DNA of 64,000 nucleotides, from contig JAMWBK010000003.1 in assembly GCA_029953675.1 (NCBI GenBank), positions 1,674,001 to 1,738,000 of the forward strand, in the 5' to 3' direction. The DNA comes from Rhodosorus marinus (taxonomy: Eukaryota; Rhodophyta; Stylonematophyceae; Stylonematales; Stylonemataceae). The notes under the pieces were generated by a model. It worked only from the letters and a program-made list of their open reading frames with translations. It made no database searches and was not told the DNA's origin. Each line of letters begins with the position of its first letter. Position 1 is the first letter of the stretch. The translations under genes and the position numbers were made by a program. Positions 47,591 to 59,141 of this stretch are shown here, piece after piece.

Positions 47591-50500
47591 ATGAAACGGC
47601 TCTTGGCGGTGCTCGTAAGAGGGGTTCTTCAAGAAACTATAGATCCAGGACGGTTTTCTTGTTCAGCGCTTGCTGAAGTCGTCGGCCGACTGGACCGACT
47701 GGAGCCACCTAGTCATAGAGAGACAGTCAGAGTAGGTAGATACCGAGTAGGGCGAGACATACGAAACGCGCATCATTTATTCGTCAATAAGGCGACTAGA
47801 TGGTTTGAAACCTATGGCCTTGACAGAGGAACCTTATAGTTGAAGCGTTCAGAGAACACCCAATGGAACTAATGACGCAACATGTGCGTATCAAGAGCAT
47901 CAAGAGTGACAGTGGCGCGCCCTTAGTACCAGAGGTCAGTTTGTTTCAAACAGAAATCAATTCTAGTAAACACAGCTTTGGCTTCGACTAGCTCTCAGAC
48001 TAGCTCTTCTCCAGCCTTAGCAATAAGCGTCACCACTTTGCCAAAAGTCGATTTCAATTTGCGATGGTGTGTTAGTGGCAAAGCTTAGATGACTTCGTCA
48101 GTCCCTTTGGTAGAGGGATGAAACCTGTGATCCTGAACTGTACTTGCAAGAAGCTTACCAATATGAGTAGATTGTACATATCCAGTCCATCATCAACACA
48201 GCTGAAGCCGTCCAAGAAGGGTTAAGAAGTCAAGCGTTTGGAGGGTTTTCAGAGAAAGCTTGGCGACGAAGAGGGATAGATATATGGTCTGCTGGCCTGA
48301 CTGAAGCTTTTGCTGGTATGTAGAATGCAATGAAAGAGATGCGTTTTTAAGCTTTATCGCCCTCGATCGAGAAGGCTTGCTTAACGTTTTCAAAGCAAGT
48401 CGGAGAAGAAAGCATGCGAAAGAGAGAATTTTTGAGTCGAAAAGCTGTTTTCTTCGTTGAAGATTTTCCTTAAATGTGAGGTTTGAAGAAGAAGCAGAGA
48501 GACGGTAGCTTGTAATCTGTGTTTGACACCCGGGTTTCCAGGTTGTGCCCCACATTGATGTTGAGCTTGATTGGACCTGGTGGGAGACTGATAGTCTGCA
48601 ATCGTGTACGTGAAGTATCTACCTCTGATTCTGCACTATGCTTTTAGACTCAAAGACGCTGTGTTTTCAATGAGCTCGAACTCAGAAGACCTACCAACAG
48701 ACATCAGTGCTCGCTGTAACTGACCGCTTACGCTTTGTGTTAGGCCTGGAGAGGATGTGCTTCGCTATCGACTGTTTCCAAAGCTGCCAATGATGGCCGA
48801 TATACTAAAGGGTCACCTAGCATCGAACAGAGCCGGGAGTTGCTAAGCAAACTCAGGAGAACACGCCTGAAGATTGTCCAAAGTTTGACGGACCGACGCA
48901 AAGCCAGCGACCCACGGTTCGTCGCTGCTGCGCTCTCTGTAAGCTTTTCTTCAGCCCACCGGACGAAACCCACCAAGCGAAAACCGCAAAACGTCGTCTC
49001 ATTTAGGTCTACCTCGTAGATCTCTAAAAAGTCTCTGCAAGAGAAGAAAGAGTCGATTCTCGGTTCGTTGTGGTATCCGTTTTCTGAGCAAGAACCGTGC
49101 TGAAATTATTCTTTCAGGCTTGGTTCGGTTCTGATCAGAGTCCGAACAAGGTGGAGCTCATCCTACTGTGTGAACGACTGACTTCAGAAGGCGTGCGGCT
49201 GGACATAACTCTGCTTCGAGAAATTGTCAAACTATTTAAAGGCAGTATTGAGAGCCTGGAAACGGTAAACCCCGGACATCAATTTCCCGACCTGAGAAGC
49301 AGTTGCGACGTCTCGCTCAGAGCCAATTGTCGTATTTCGAAATGAATCCTTAGGCTCTGAAAATAAACGCTGCGTCCGCGAGCGAAGGGAATAGAGCGGT
49401 CAACAGCCTGATCATCGCATTGGTTGATAGCGGAAGGCGAGATGAGGCCTTTCTCGTTGCTGAGAACTGTACTTACGTGACGGGGTTTGCCCGGCAGAAG
49501 CTTGACAGGCCAGGTTCGCTAGTTGCACAAACTTTTTGACGAATACGAATTCTGCAGCATGAGCGTCGAGGCCAACGCATGAAGGACATGATGTGACATG
49601 ATCTCTGAACAGTAATCTAATCGCAATTATATTCTCGTCCTAATCTGTCAGACCGAGATCACGATCAGCAATGTCGTGGCCTGGAGAAATCGATTCTCAA
49701 CCATCTGAAGAAGGGCAACTTGGAAGCAGCCAGTACGGACTTGAAAAAAATGGACGGGCTTCGTCAAGGTCCATCGGATGATGTCCTTGCTGATCTCTCT
49801 TGGGCGTATTTACACAGAGGGAGCAAGTTAGAAGCGATGCAACTGTTCAAGAGAATCAAAACCCCGAGAATGGCATTGCTCATTAGTCTCATGTCGAAAT
49901 TCGGTGCGGAAAGAAACCTCCCAGCTTGTGAGGAGCTCTTTTCCTACTCGAAGGTATTGAGCTTCCCTTTACTAGATCTAATCCACGTTGGAAGCATTGC
50001 AGAAGAAACGCTGATGGGCTGGTTCGATGCTGGTGATGGTAATGCTTTGTACTCGCAGAACAACCCCAGGGCAGTAGATATTCTAGTAGAGGTCCTGATG
50101 GCCTTAGGAGAGCTTAATGAAGCTCGCCGACTGCTGGATACTTTGTTGAACGGCAAAATCCCGCCTTCAGGAAGAAGCTTCGGGAGAGTCATTGTAAAGC
50201 TGTGCAAAGCAAACGACTTGGAAGGCGCGTATTCTGTTTTCCTCAACATGCGATCCTTGCAGATGTATGACCCTAAGGCGTATGTATCGCTTGCTGGTCT
50301 GCTGAGACGAAGGCATCGAATGAAAGGTAACCTGAACGCGACAGGGACAAACGACTCCGTTCACTGCTAACCAGTCGAACCATTTGCACGCCTGAATCTG
50401 CGAAATATTGGATAGATGCATTCAAGCTTTCTGATGAGCTCACGAGCATCTACCCGAGCAGTACATTTTCGTACAACTGCCTCCTGGATAACTTGCTTGC

Positions 50501-51925
50501 GTCGAACAATCCCGTCCAGCACAGACGAGCTCTTAGGGTGTTCGAGGAGATGGCAAGGAAAAAAATTCCGCCAACTGACTCCGTTTACGCGGGTAGGGAG
50601 ATCACAACTAGCGACTTTTGGAGAACTATGGCTGATGGCGGTATCCTCCCCTCGTCCAGCTGTTATCAAGGCACATGGGAAGCTGCACAACAAGACCGAG
50701 TGTTACAGGTTCATGGAAGAAGCGTTTAAGTGTAATGGAATAGGTGTACCGATTGCATCCTTCAACTCTCTCATGTTTGCACTGGGAGAAATGGGAGATC
50801 TAGAAGGTAATAGATTCCCTGCGGCCCTTTTCGGCAACCTTGGAACCGCTAATAGTTGTCACTTGCTCCATACAGACGCGTACAGGCTCGTGGTCAGCAA
50901 CAGCTGGGTGGAGCCAGATGATGTATCATATAGCATTGTCATAAGGTGAGTCTTCGGCCCAGAGGATGAGGAGCAAGGTGCAACCCCAGAGACTCATGAC
51001 CACGGTTCTTTCTTTTTGAAGGTGCCTGGCGAAGGGAGGGAGGCTGCATGAGGCAGAGGAGCTGCTCGAGAGTCAAAGCACTAGAGGTCGAGGGACGTTC
51101 GAGCATGAGTATCTTGCCTTGATGACCAATTATGCGAATGTAAGAGCGATCTACATGTGTAGAGTGGCGCAGTCGCGATTCTCTTACGTCGTCGTGATAT
51201 TAAGCAGGCGGGCGATTTGTCTAAGGTCGAGAGCATGTTCAGGAGATTGCTGGCGAGGAGCAAGCCATCGGCGACTGCGTACAACTGTCTCATTAAGTCT
51301 TATATGCAGAACAATGACTTTGAAGGAGCAGAGAACGTCTTTCGTGAAATGAAGGAAGGTCCCGTCTTTCCGTCCGAACGTAAGCTGTCGTCTGCTCGGC
51401 ACTTCGAGCGGGAAAGCAAAGGCGATACTCAAAGTACTGAATGTTTTTCCGTGAGAAGGTACTTACCTGTCGATGATGAAGGGATACAACGAAGCTGGAA
51501 ACTACAAGGCAAGCCTTGAGATCTTCTTGGAGTTTTCATCAAACCGAGCTGCAACGATGCCAATGTTGGAGGAAGCAATTTTCGCAGCGTCGCAGAGTGG
51601 GAAGCACTTCTATGTCCTCAAGCTTTTTGAGGACCAGGTAACGAGGAGCCTGAACATCCTCGATCTCTGAGGGGGGGTTGTGCTGATTCTGGTTCGTACA
51701 TCCTAGTGCCTGGTACCATCGCAGAGGACGATCAAGCCATTGATGATTGCAGTTGCACAGTTTGTGGAGGGCAAAGAGTACGAGAAGTTTCGCTCAAGTA
51801 GTCAATGCTTGGCACAGCTAGGAAATAAGAGTACTGACCATCCTTTCGGTTGTGTTCTAGGTTTCAAAACCTGCTGCTCGAAATGTCCGAAAGAGAGTCC
51901 CCCAACTTTCTGCCGCGTAGAATAA
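47591..51925 (+). CDS. pentatricopeptide repeat (PPR) protein, many exons
   Basis: Secure exons: 48754-48938, 49118-49264, 49354-49513, 49652-50326, 50416-50592, 50660-50806, 50876-50945, 51022-51139, 51205-51379, 51459-51637, 51707-51797 and 51861-51925. Less sure 5' exons: 47591-47735, 47840-47934, 48171-48315, 48400-48455, 48542-48603 and 48648-48706. All junctions keep phase; about 916 aa. From the fourth secure exon on, 35-residue helical hairpins repeat, with typical PPR blocks: STFSYNCLLDNLL, RALRVFEEMARKKIPP, SFNSLMFALGEMGDLEG, SYSIVIRCLAKGGRLHEAEELL, TAYNCLIKSYMQNNDFEGAENVFREM, TYLSMMKGYNEAGN. PPR proteins bind organellar RNA; which organelle is unclear. The 5' exons (47591-48706) have no PPR signal and might be a separate small gene. 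Confidence 0.8.
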
Positions 51926-52155
51926 GTTCACCGTGGACTTCTTGACTATTACAGCAACGTAATGTCATGCTCTTATATTAGTTATTGACTCGTTATTACA
52001 CGGCTGACCGAAAATATTTAAGGAAAAGGTGATCAATAGAATCCGAAGTTTTCACCTGAAATGTTCCCCGCCAATCAACATTGATCCGCCCAAGCTGGTA
52101 GGAACTGCAAGAGCTTAGCTGATCTCAGACTGTGGTTGGAGTTGAACTGTCTACC

Positions 52156-54460
52156 CTACTTCTCAAATGACAGGGCGCTGGACATTTCTCGTCGCTTAAA
52201 CTTCCAAATCAATTTCGAAGCCCTCTTAACGGAGAGGCGAGCGCCGTCCTTGCAACTCTCGTAAAGAGCTCGAAATGCATAATACCTGGCTTTTCGCCGG
52301 TTGAGGTCGGTCTCTGCGCCATACAAGCCTTCAAGATATCTCACAGCCTTTTGCGTTGGAGTTTCCTACAGAGGACAAACGAAGCGTCAGTCCGTTCGAG
52401 TCAGCACTCCACGAAATCATGAGATGGGATCCTGAAGTTCTCCATCCTTGGTCAGGTCACGCACCTCTACTCTACTTCTCTTTCTGTATTTTACTAGGTA
52501 CTCAGAACGAGTTGTTTCAAATTCCTCGTCACCTCTGGACCTCTTGCTTGCTGCTTGTCCACCACGCTGAGGTTCTTCAGGGTTTGATTCCAACTCCTCA
52601 TCTTCTTCTGTCTCCAAAGCCGCATCGTACGAATCGTCCTCTTCCGCTTCGTCATCCGTTGACTCAATCTCACTGGTGGCTTGCGTTCTGCTGGTTTCTT
52701 CCCTTGCGGAAACCTGCCGCAAGGAATACCGACCTCTAGAAGTATTTCCCCCTGGTCGATCACCAACCGGATTGCTTCGCGCTGTACCAGTCTTGTCTTC
52801 GCTTGCAGACCGTCGTCTGGCACTTATTCTGGAGACTTGAGAATCCTTTCCTCCAGCCAGATTCTCTGGGCCTAAGACTTTCTCTGATTGTAAGCGCGTC
52901 ATTTTGGGGGGAGGCACCTGTCCGTGATTAACTCCATCGGGACCCTCGTCACCCTCCACGGTCTCATTACGTCCCTTCGTTTTTTCTCCCTGAGATGTAT
53001 GATTACTTCGCACGTCCTCGTAAGCGTTTTTTCTAGCTCCTTCCTTGGTCTGGCTCCTTGTCTTGGGAACGTGGACTTGTTCATCCACAAGGCCGGGGTT
53101 GGCCTGTGTGACGGAAGCTTCCGCAGCAGGCGCGGGTTCTCGGTCCTCGTTCACGGAGCCTTTCTCGGTTACGTCGTTTTGTGCTGCTTCAGTCTTCGTA
53201 TCCAGAAGGATGTTCCCCGCTTCTCCCTCAGTCAAACCGGAGACCGCAAAAGCAGCAGGTCCTTCACCGCGCTTGCTCCGTGGACCGGTGGATGCCATCT
53301 CCGAGTTTGTGGCAGTGCCAGATTGCGAAGCTTCATGCTCAGCAAGGAGCGAGTTCCTGGCAGCTTCGTTGGATTCATTTCTAGGATTCAACGTTGTCTC
53401 AGTTAGATGAACAGATCCTTTGAGCTCTCCGTGGACCTGTTCGTCAAGGTCTGCTCGGTCACCCTCTGTCTCTAGCTTATTAGGTCGAATCTTCTTCAAA
53501 ATGCCCGCTGCACCAATAGTATGGACGGCCATGTCAACCAACGAACGACCCAGGGACGGGTGTCCTCCCAAGCTGCCATTAGGTTCCTTCGCCTCCGCTA
53601 TGCTGGATCTTGCGGATGCCTGGGAGCGAGTTTGGCGACCCTCGCTGTCTATCTTCCCGCCGACCGTCGCAGACAACAACCTCTCCGCACCTGGCTTCAG
53701 CACCAATCCGGACTCATTCAAACGATCCCTAATGGGCGCAACTTTCAAGGCATTTACCCCTCCATTATTCGGGCCCTAGTCCAATGGAACAAGGGCACTT
53801 TAGAAAAACAAACTTCGTCGTGGATTGGACGGCAAACAAATTCCTCTGATGAGCAGGATGCGGAGGAAACACTATCTACGTACTTTGATATTTTGTTCAA
53901 GCTGCTGAAGCTCTCCATCCACCTTTCGACGCACCGCAACTTGGTCCCCTAGGACACCCTGGGCGTGCAGGTGAGCATGTGCATTCAGAAACCCACTAAG
54001 CCTTTGCTTCTGTTGTGCATTTCTACGTACCTCATATACGCGCATCCAGGACGGAGCAAAATCCGCTGCTGGTAGCAACTTTCCCTCAGAGAGACAGGAT
54101 TCGATCCATCTGCTGCTTATTACCTTTCTTATTCGTACGTGCGGAATGAGGTGAGCGGAGTGCCGCGAAAGCATCATGCTTTGTGTACGCAAGCTCGGAA
54201 GAGACATCGTAGCAAGGGAATGTACTAACCTTTTCCATCCGCTCGATCCCGAAAACGTTCGGATCTAGAATAACGTTCTCATCAACCAGAATCACATCGG
54301 TGTCGTCGGTGATACCTTCTTGAACATCGCCTCCTGCTGTCTGAATTAGCTGCCTCATGTCCTCGTTCGCAACGGAATCGGTCAGGAAGATCTTCAGTTT
54401 GATCAACCCAGCTCTTCGGGAAGGTTTCTTCGAAAAAAATGGAGTTCTTGGTTTATCCAT
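52156..54460 (-). CDS. BRCT-domain protein with long disordered middle and C-terminal helical module
   Basis: The exons are 54460-54230, 54123-53884, 53775-52465 and 52365-52156, giving 663 aa, all joined in phase 0. Residues about 20-105 form a BRCT domain: LKIFLTDSVANEDMRQLI, GGDVQEGITDDTDVILV, and the Trp signature VISSRWIESCLSEGKLLPAADF made by the first splice. A helical stretch (FLNAHAHLHAQGV) follows. About 400 residues are then Glu/Ser/Thr/Arg-rich and disordered, with three TRSQ-like motifs. The last 70 residues (AVRYLEGLYGAE, YYAFRALYESCKDGARL, KLIWKFK) look like a small helical bundle. BRCT domains bind phosphopeptides in DNA-repair, replication and telomere proteins. The overall layout recalls Rap1, but no Myb domain is visible. 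The start at 54460 is uncertain; the frame is open upstream. Confidence 0.7.
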
Positions 54461-54596
54461 GGCTCGAAAAAGTCCCCTCGAACGCCCCAAACCTATAGCA
54501 TTGAAGCCCTCTTCGGGGTCCAACCCGCAGTAACATCTCAAAAAACCACCCCAAGCTACTTCGTCTAAAACACCAACCTGTCAGGTCAGAAGAACG

Positions 54597-54745
54597 TACA
54601 TACTTAAGAGTTCTTGTAAACACATTCTTCTATTTAGGCTGTTCTATCTCTTCTAGAAATCACTCCAACATACATATTTAAGAGTTCTTGTAAATACATT
54701 CTTCTATTTAGGCTGTTCTATCTCTTCTAGCAACTACTCCAACCT
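54597..54745. repeat. 74-bp tandem duplication
   Basis: Two copies share TAAGAGTTCTTGTAAA, CATTCTTCTATTTAGGCTG and TTCTATCTCTTCTAG, with about four differences. They lie upstream of the BRCT gene on its leader side. 54746-55265 holds no supported gene. Confidence 0.95.
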
Positions 54746-55265
54746 CTGCAGACAACCCATCCCCCCAGTTACTCAAATACCCCCATCAACATGGAAAATG
54801 TATCATCCGCCATTGTGCTAGGGCATTCTTTGGCCCAGAAATATATTCCGAAATTCAGTCCTTCTCCCCCTGACACACGACTCCATTTTCTGTCACCCAT
54901 CTCTTGGGTGCAGTTGGTCGAATGATCTGTGGCCTGTGGGATAGCGAACAAGCTATGGAATTTCAGCCGGCGCTGATGATGTAGATGCTGAGAACTGGTA
55001 TCTTTAACAACATGATTCATTCGCTGTCTTCACGTATCCGCCCCATTCGGAGCTGCACTATTGCCCTGGTAGAGCCTTGTCGACAGGGGATAGAGTGGAC
55101 TGGTGGTGTGGAATGTACTCAAGGGCTTGTTCAATAGTTCATACTAACGTATAGTCGTATCGAGATCCTGGCGATTTGCGAGTAGATCACCCCGGTTCGT
55201 GCTGGTCACTTTCCCGCCATAAATACCAATCGAGCGGTGGGGTATTCAGGCAACCGTGAGAGTCA

Positions 55266-57168
55266 ACAGATACTCAACAATTGGTGGCGAACGCGGTCAG
55301 ACTTTCATGGACGTTGAAAGATTCGACTCTTGAGAGCTTGGAAAGGCTCCGCGAGTCCTTCGAAAGGTCAGATCTTGACCCAGCTCTCCATCCACGTTCG
55401 AGCCTGCTTCAACTAGCTGAGGGTCTAATCGGACGGCGTTTCCAAGCGGCTCAAGAGGAGATTCCAGTATATGATTCTAACTTAAACATTTCATATAGAT
55501 CTGATACGCCGTGTGGATGGAAGCTTCACCTATGCCTTTATCAAGCTCAACACGGAGCTTCCTTTCCGAACCTACGAGGAAGGAGTTTAGAAGCATGCTA
55601 TCTTTCTTAATTTAGGACCCACAATCAACGAATATTGGAAATTCATTAATCTAATTTATTAATATATGGATTCTATTGAGATACGACGATCTAAATATAG
55701 ACGAACAACTCTGCTTTGGTAGCGGAATCGACCAGATGTTCTCTGAGCGCGTGGGAGGGTTGTTGAGATTGCACTAAAGGGATTGCGGAAGGAGTTCCAG
55801 CAACTGAAGCGCTTGATAAATGGTTCATGAGGGTCTTTTGAACGTTCAGGATAAAGTAAGCCAGTTCGAGAGAGGTAGTCTACCGGCGGACGAGCTTCTT
55901 TCAGTGTTTGTTGGGAGCCCGGGCGTTGCCTGTCGGTGGATTCTGCTAAACGCCAGAAAGCCGTGGCTTGACATCAATCACCGACTACAGGATGTGATTT
56001 TGAACTCTGGCACGACCTCGAAGAGCTTCCTTGAAGAACTTGTTCGTGTTATCAGGACAATCCTAAGGGCTACCACTGGTAGGGTGGAGTTGGGTTTGCT
56101 TCCCTTTTCCCAAAGTTTGCATCTTGACTAACCAGCTGCTTCGGTTTCATGCGAATAGCCCCAAAATGGACGTTTATCGTAGTATCAAAGCTTGAAATTA
56201 GCAGTGACGTGTTGGACTCCCTCAAAACTAGTGTACGGCTCCACGCGTTTCGGTTCTTTCGGGATCAAGACATCCTCGGATTGGACGCAGCCTCGCAGGT
56301 GTTCGCGCCAGGCTGGGGCCCGGATATAACGAGCATCCCAAAGAGTCTGGAAAAGAAAGTACGAGTTGATCTTCGCGCGGAAACGAATGATATTCGCGCG
56401 CTCACTCTCGCCGTTCTTGTGTTTCAGATCCGCGCCGTTGAGCTCGATCCTGCAGGCGAAGAGGAGACAGGCTTGCCTTCGCCAGTACCACCTAGTTGGC
56501 CGTTGTTTTGCAGGACTGTCCTGAGGCAGTTAGAGGATCACATCATCGAAGGGGAGGACCGGATCCTTCCATTCGAGTTCGATCCGATATGCGAGAAGAT
56601 ATCTCCTACAACAGTTGGGGATGAGGTTGGAATTTGTTGCGAATACAAGAGCTGCAAGTACCTCCGGTGCTTAATCGAAGGTTCTCTTTTTCTCTGTTCC
56701 CACCCGACAGGTTATTATTGCAGCTAGTCATCTACATAACCGGATCCCAGCAAACCCAACGAAATGGCTTTTACTGTTAACCTGTTACGCTGCAGAAGCA
56801 CAGTATACTGGGGAGATGGCAGAATTCTTTGGCCAAGTTCTTTCTCGTCTACTCCTAACTCTTGTGGAGGAAGAGCGATTTGAAGACGCACTGCTGATTA
56901 TTCCAGTACGTCCTCAGCGCGCAATCTATAGCTCACCCCCTTCCGGATCACTGACGCCGTTGCTTTGCAGTATCTTCTCCTCGCCCTGCGGAAGGAAGCG
57001 GTGCAGTTACCGACCCACTTGATCAGAACATGTTGCATGGTTGCAATGTTGTCTGGAGACACCTTCTACGGCAAGTGCTTCATGACTGTAGCATTCACAC
57101 TGCAGTACTCGACCCTCAGCGAGACGTCTGCGATGGAAGTTCTCGTCAAAACTTGTGTAGACGAGTAG
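55266..57168 (+). CDS. unrecognised alpha-helical protein, multi-exon
   Basis: Coding-like blocks on one strand suggest one gene: 55266-55467 (LERLRESFERSD, LLQLAEGLIGRR), 55500-55590 in another frame (IRRVDGSFTYAFIKLNTELPF), 55820-56095 (VSQFERGSLPADELLSVF, CRWILLNARKPWLDINHRLQDVIL), 56150-56660 (KWTFIVVSKLEISSDV, FRFFRDQDILGLDAASQVFAPGWGPDI, LVFQIRAVELDPA), then 56712-57168 with a short intron around 56909-56970, ending LVKTCVDE. The product, roughly 480-550 aa, is mostly helical without transmembrane segments. I could not fix every splice site and the 5' end may lie further left. No family is assigned; a passing likeness of the CRWILLN segment to WASH-complex strumpellin is not convincing. 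Confidence 0.45.
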
Positions 57169-57692
57169 TACTAAGAATACTTTCCAAGTTTCGACTCATT
57201 TTTGGATCAAAGGCAAGGCGAACTTTGCCCTCCCCTGAAGCCAACTATTAAACTCGTTTCTGTTTTATGTGCGTCTTGTGGTCTTCCTCCCCCATCAAAG
57301 ATCAGGACGGAAATTCGATGCTACACTTCTAAGCCAGAACGAGCCGTGGGGTGACCCCACGGCTCGCACATCCGCTGAACAAACAATGACAACGACAAAG
57401 CCATTGACGTCGCTCGTCCATTCCACAGTAGCTGGGGACAGTAGCGGCAGCCAAAGGGTCTAGCCAGACACAAGAAAATAGCCTGGGGGGGGGAGGGTTG
57501 TCCAAATTTTACCTGCCCGTCTCACAGATCCACCGGAAGAAAACCAGGCGATGGCGTCGCTCGTCGTTTCCACAGTAGCGGGGAACTACTGCCCATCAGC
57601 AGAGGAAATACACGAGCAAAATGAAGAGCTAGTAGATTTAGATATACCAACGCTTCTCACCAGACGAAAATAAAATTCCAAAAAGCAGTTTA

Positions 57693-57766
57693 TGCCCTGG
57701 GTGAGACTTGAACTCACGACCTTAAGATTATGAGACTTACGCTCTAACCAACTGAGCCACCAGGGC
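57693..57766 (-). tRNA. tRNA-Met (anticodon CAU), elongator type
   Basis: 74 nt form a full cloverleaf on the minus strand: acceptor GCCCTGG/CCAGGGC with discriminator A, D-arm GCTC-AGTTGGTTA-GAGC, anticodon loop CTCATAA (anticodon CAU), and T-arm GTGAG-TTCAAGT-CTCAC. There is no intron and CCA is not encoded. The GTTCAAGTC stretch serves as a B box, and a T5 run about 10 nt downstream (57680-57684 on the + strand as A5) is a pol III terminator. The top pair of the anticodon stem is intact, with a T-T mismatch next to the loop. The loop and the acceptor stem's first pair (G-C) argue for elongator rather than initiator. Confidence 0.95.
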
Positions 57767-58090
57767 ATTGCAATTTCACGGAAATATTATATATTTTATA
57801 ATACAACATTGATCTATCGCAGTTAATGCCGATGGACCTTGGTGAAGAGGATGGAAGAAAGACACTGGCAAGAGATCCTACGCTTGTAGATCTACTGAGA
57901 ACTTGCCATCAACCTGGATGTTTTTCTGAACAGGTATTTGAATCTCTCCTTATGGTTTCGTACTCAAGAGAGGGTGTGAAAATGGAGATGTAGTGGTTAT
58001 CCTGGTGCTGGTAACCTGGTTTGGAGGATTTTGGATTCTTAGGGACTCGTGGAGTTTGTTTTCTGTTTTGTATACTTGTTTGATTGAAGA

Positions 58091-58836
58091 ATGGTGGTGA
58101 GAGCATCTGATGAATCAGAACCTGATGATATATTTGGTGGAGAAGCACTGTGTCCACCTGAGCGATTCGGGATTGTCGAACCTGGCGTATGTCGCTCGAA
58201 TGTTCCTTTGGCGGAGAACTTCACCTTTGTGAGAATGCTTCAGTTGAAAGCTGTGTTGCTGCTTAGCCCTGAGATTCCGACAAGAGTAGTATCGACATTT
58301 TTTGAGGAGAATAAGGTCATGGTCAGACACCTAGGGCTCAAGTCATGGCGTGCGGACGTTAGCTGGAAGCCCATGTCAGAGGAGATGGTTAAGGAAGGTC
58401 TAGAGTTCGTTCTAGATGTCAGAAATCATCCTCTGATGATCTGTGATACTACTGGTGAACCCATCAGGAATGCCCACCCCAACCGTTTCTTCTTTGCTGA
58501 ACATCTATTCCCGGTTCCCTAGGCATTCACTTAGTGGGCACGTTGATCGGATGTCTGCGACGACTTCAAGACTGGAATCTGAACTCTATCGTAAACGAAT
58601 ACAGAAGTTTTGCGTGGAGCAAAACCAGGTACTCCAACGAGCAGTTCTTCGAGCTTTTCGACATCGATCTGATCAAGTTTCCAGAACACATGCCATCGTG
58701 GTTTGTCGAGGAGAGGAGAATCAACGCGGAGGAACAGGAAGAATTCGAACTACTTCGCAGCCAAAACGCCCTTGGACATGATGGGGAGCGGGTAAGCAGA
58801 TCGGCAGGCAAACTTCTCCATTCGAACGCGACCTAA
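58091..58836 (+). CDS. atypical dual-specificity phosphatase (Oca1/Siw14/PFA-DSP family), probably catalytically dead
   Basis: The exons are 58091-58454 and 58523-58836, giving 225 aa. The fold follows plant and fungal atypical DSPs: FGIVEPGVCRSNVPLAENFTF at the start, VLLLSPEIP, then the loop HPLMICDTTG joined by splicing to IHLVGTLIGCLRRLQDW, and SIVNEYRSFAW and FFELFDIDLI after it. Active members have C-x5-R (HCNRGKHRTG in yeast Siw14). Here the Cys is present, but the position of the Arg is His (CDTTGIH), so phosphate binding should be lost. Yeast Oca2, Oca4 and Oca6 are likewise degenerate relatives. A donor-like GTAAGC at about 58791 leaves the last 15 residues uncertain. G/T-rich leader upstream. 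Confidence 0.82.
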
Positions 58837-59141
58837 ACACCCAATCTGTCCCTCAAAACGCGTCAGCTTGGAGGAGTAGACATGCCAGACTACATAAGAT
58901 ACTATTATTCTAGAGGTGTGCTCCTCAATACCACGGTACACAAGAGACGGGAAAGAGCAAAGGGGGTGCCACCAGCCGGGCCCAGCTAGCGCGTGCAACT
59001 CAAACGCTAGAGAAGAACAGACCCGGAGCTCACCTGGTTTCTGAGTTCCATTAATTTATTAAATTGAAGAAGCACACGTTGCTGGGGCTTTTCTTTGATG
59101 AGAAATCAGTAGCCGCGACCAACAGCTGCCGGCGTGACTTG

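Noticed and set aside
53045-53779. Plus-strand Ser/Ala-rich frames
   Set aside because: They are antisense to the disordered middle of the BRCT protein.
55820-56131. Strumpellin (WASHC5) homologue
   Set aside because: Only a short CRWILLN-type stretch is reminiscent; the flanking exons do not follow that family and the gene is far too short.
57586-57768. 60-codon minus-strand frame starting MPWWLSWLERKSHN
   Set aside because: This is the translation of the tRNA-Met gene.
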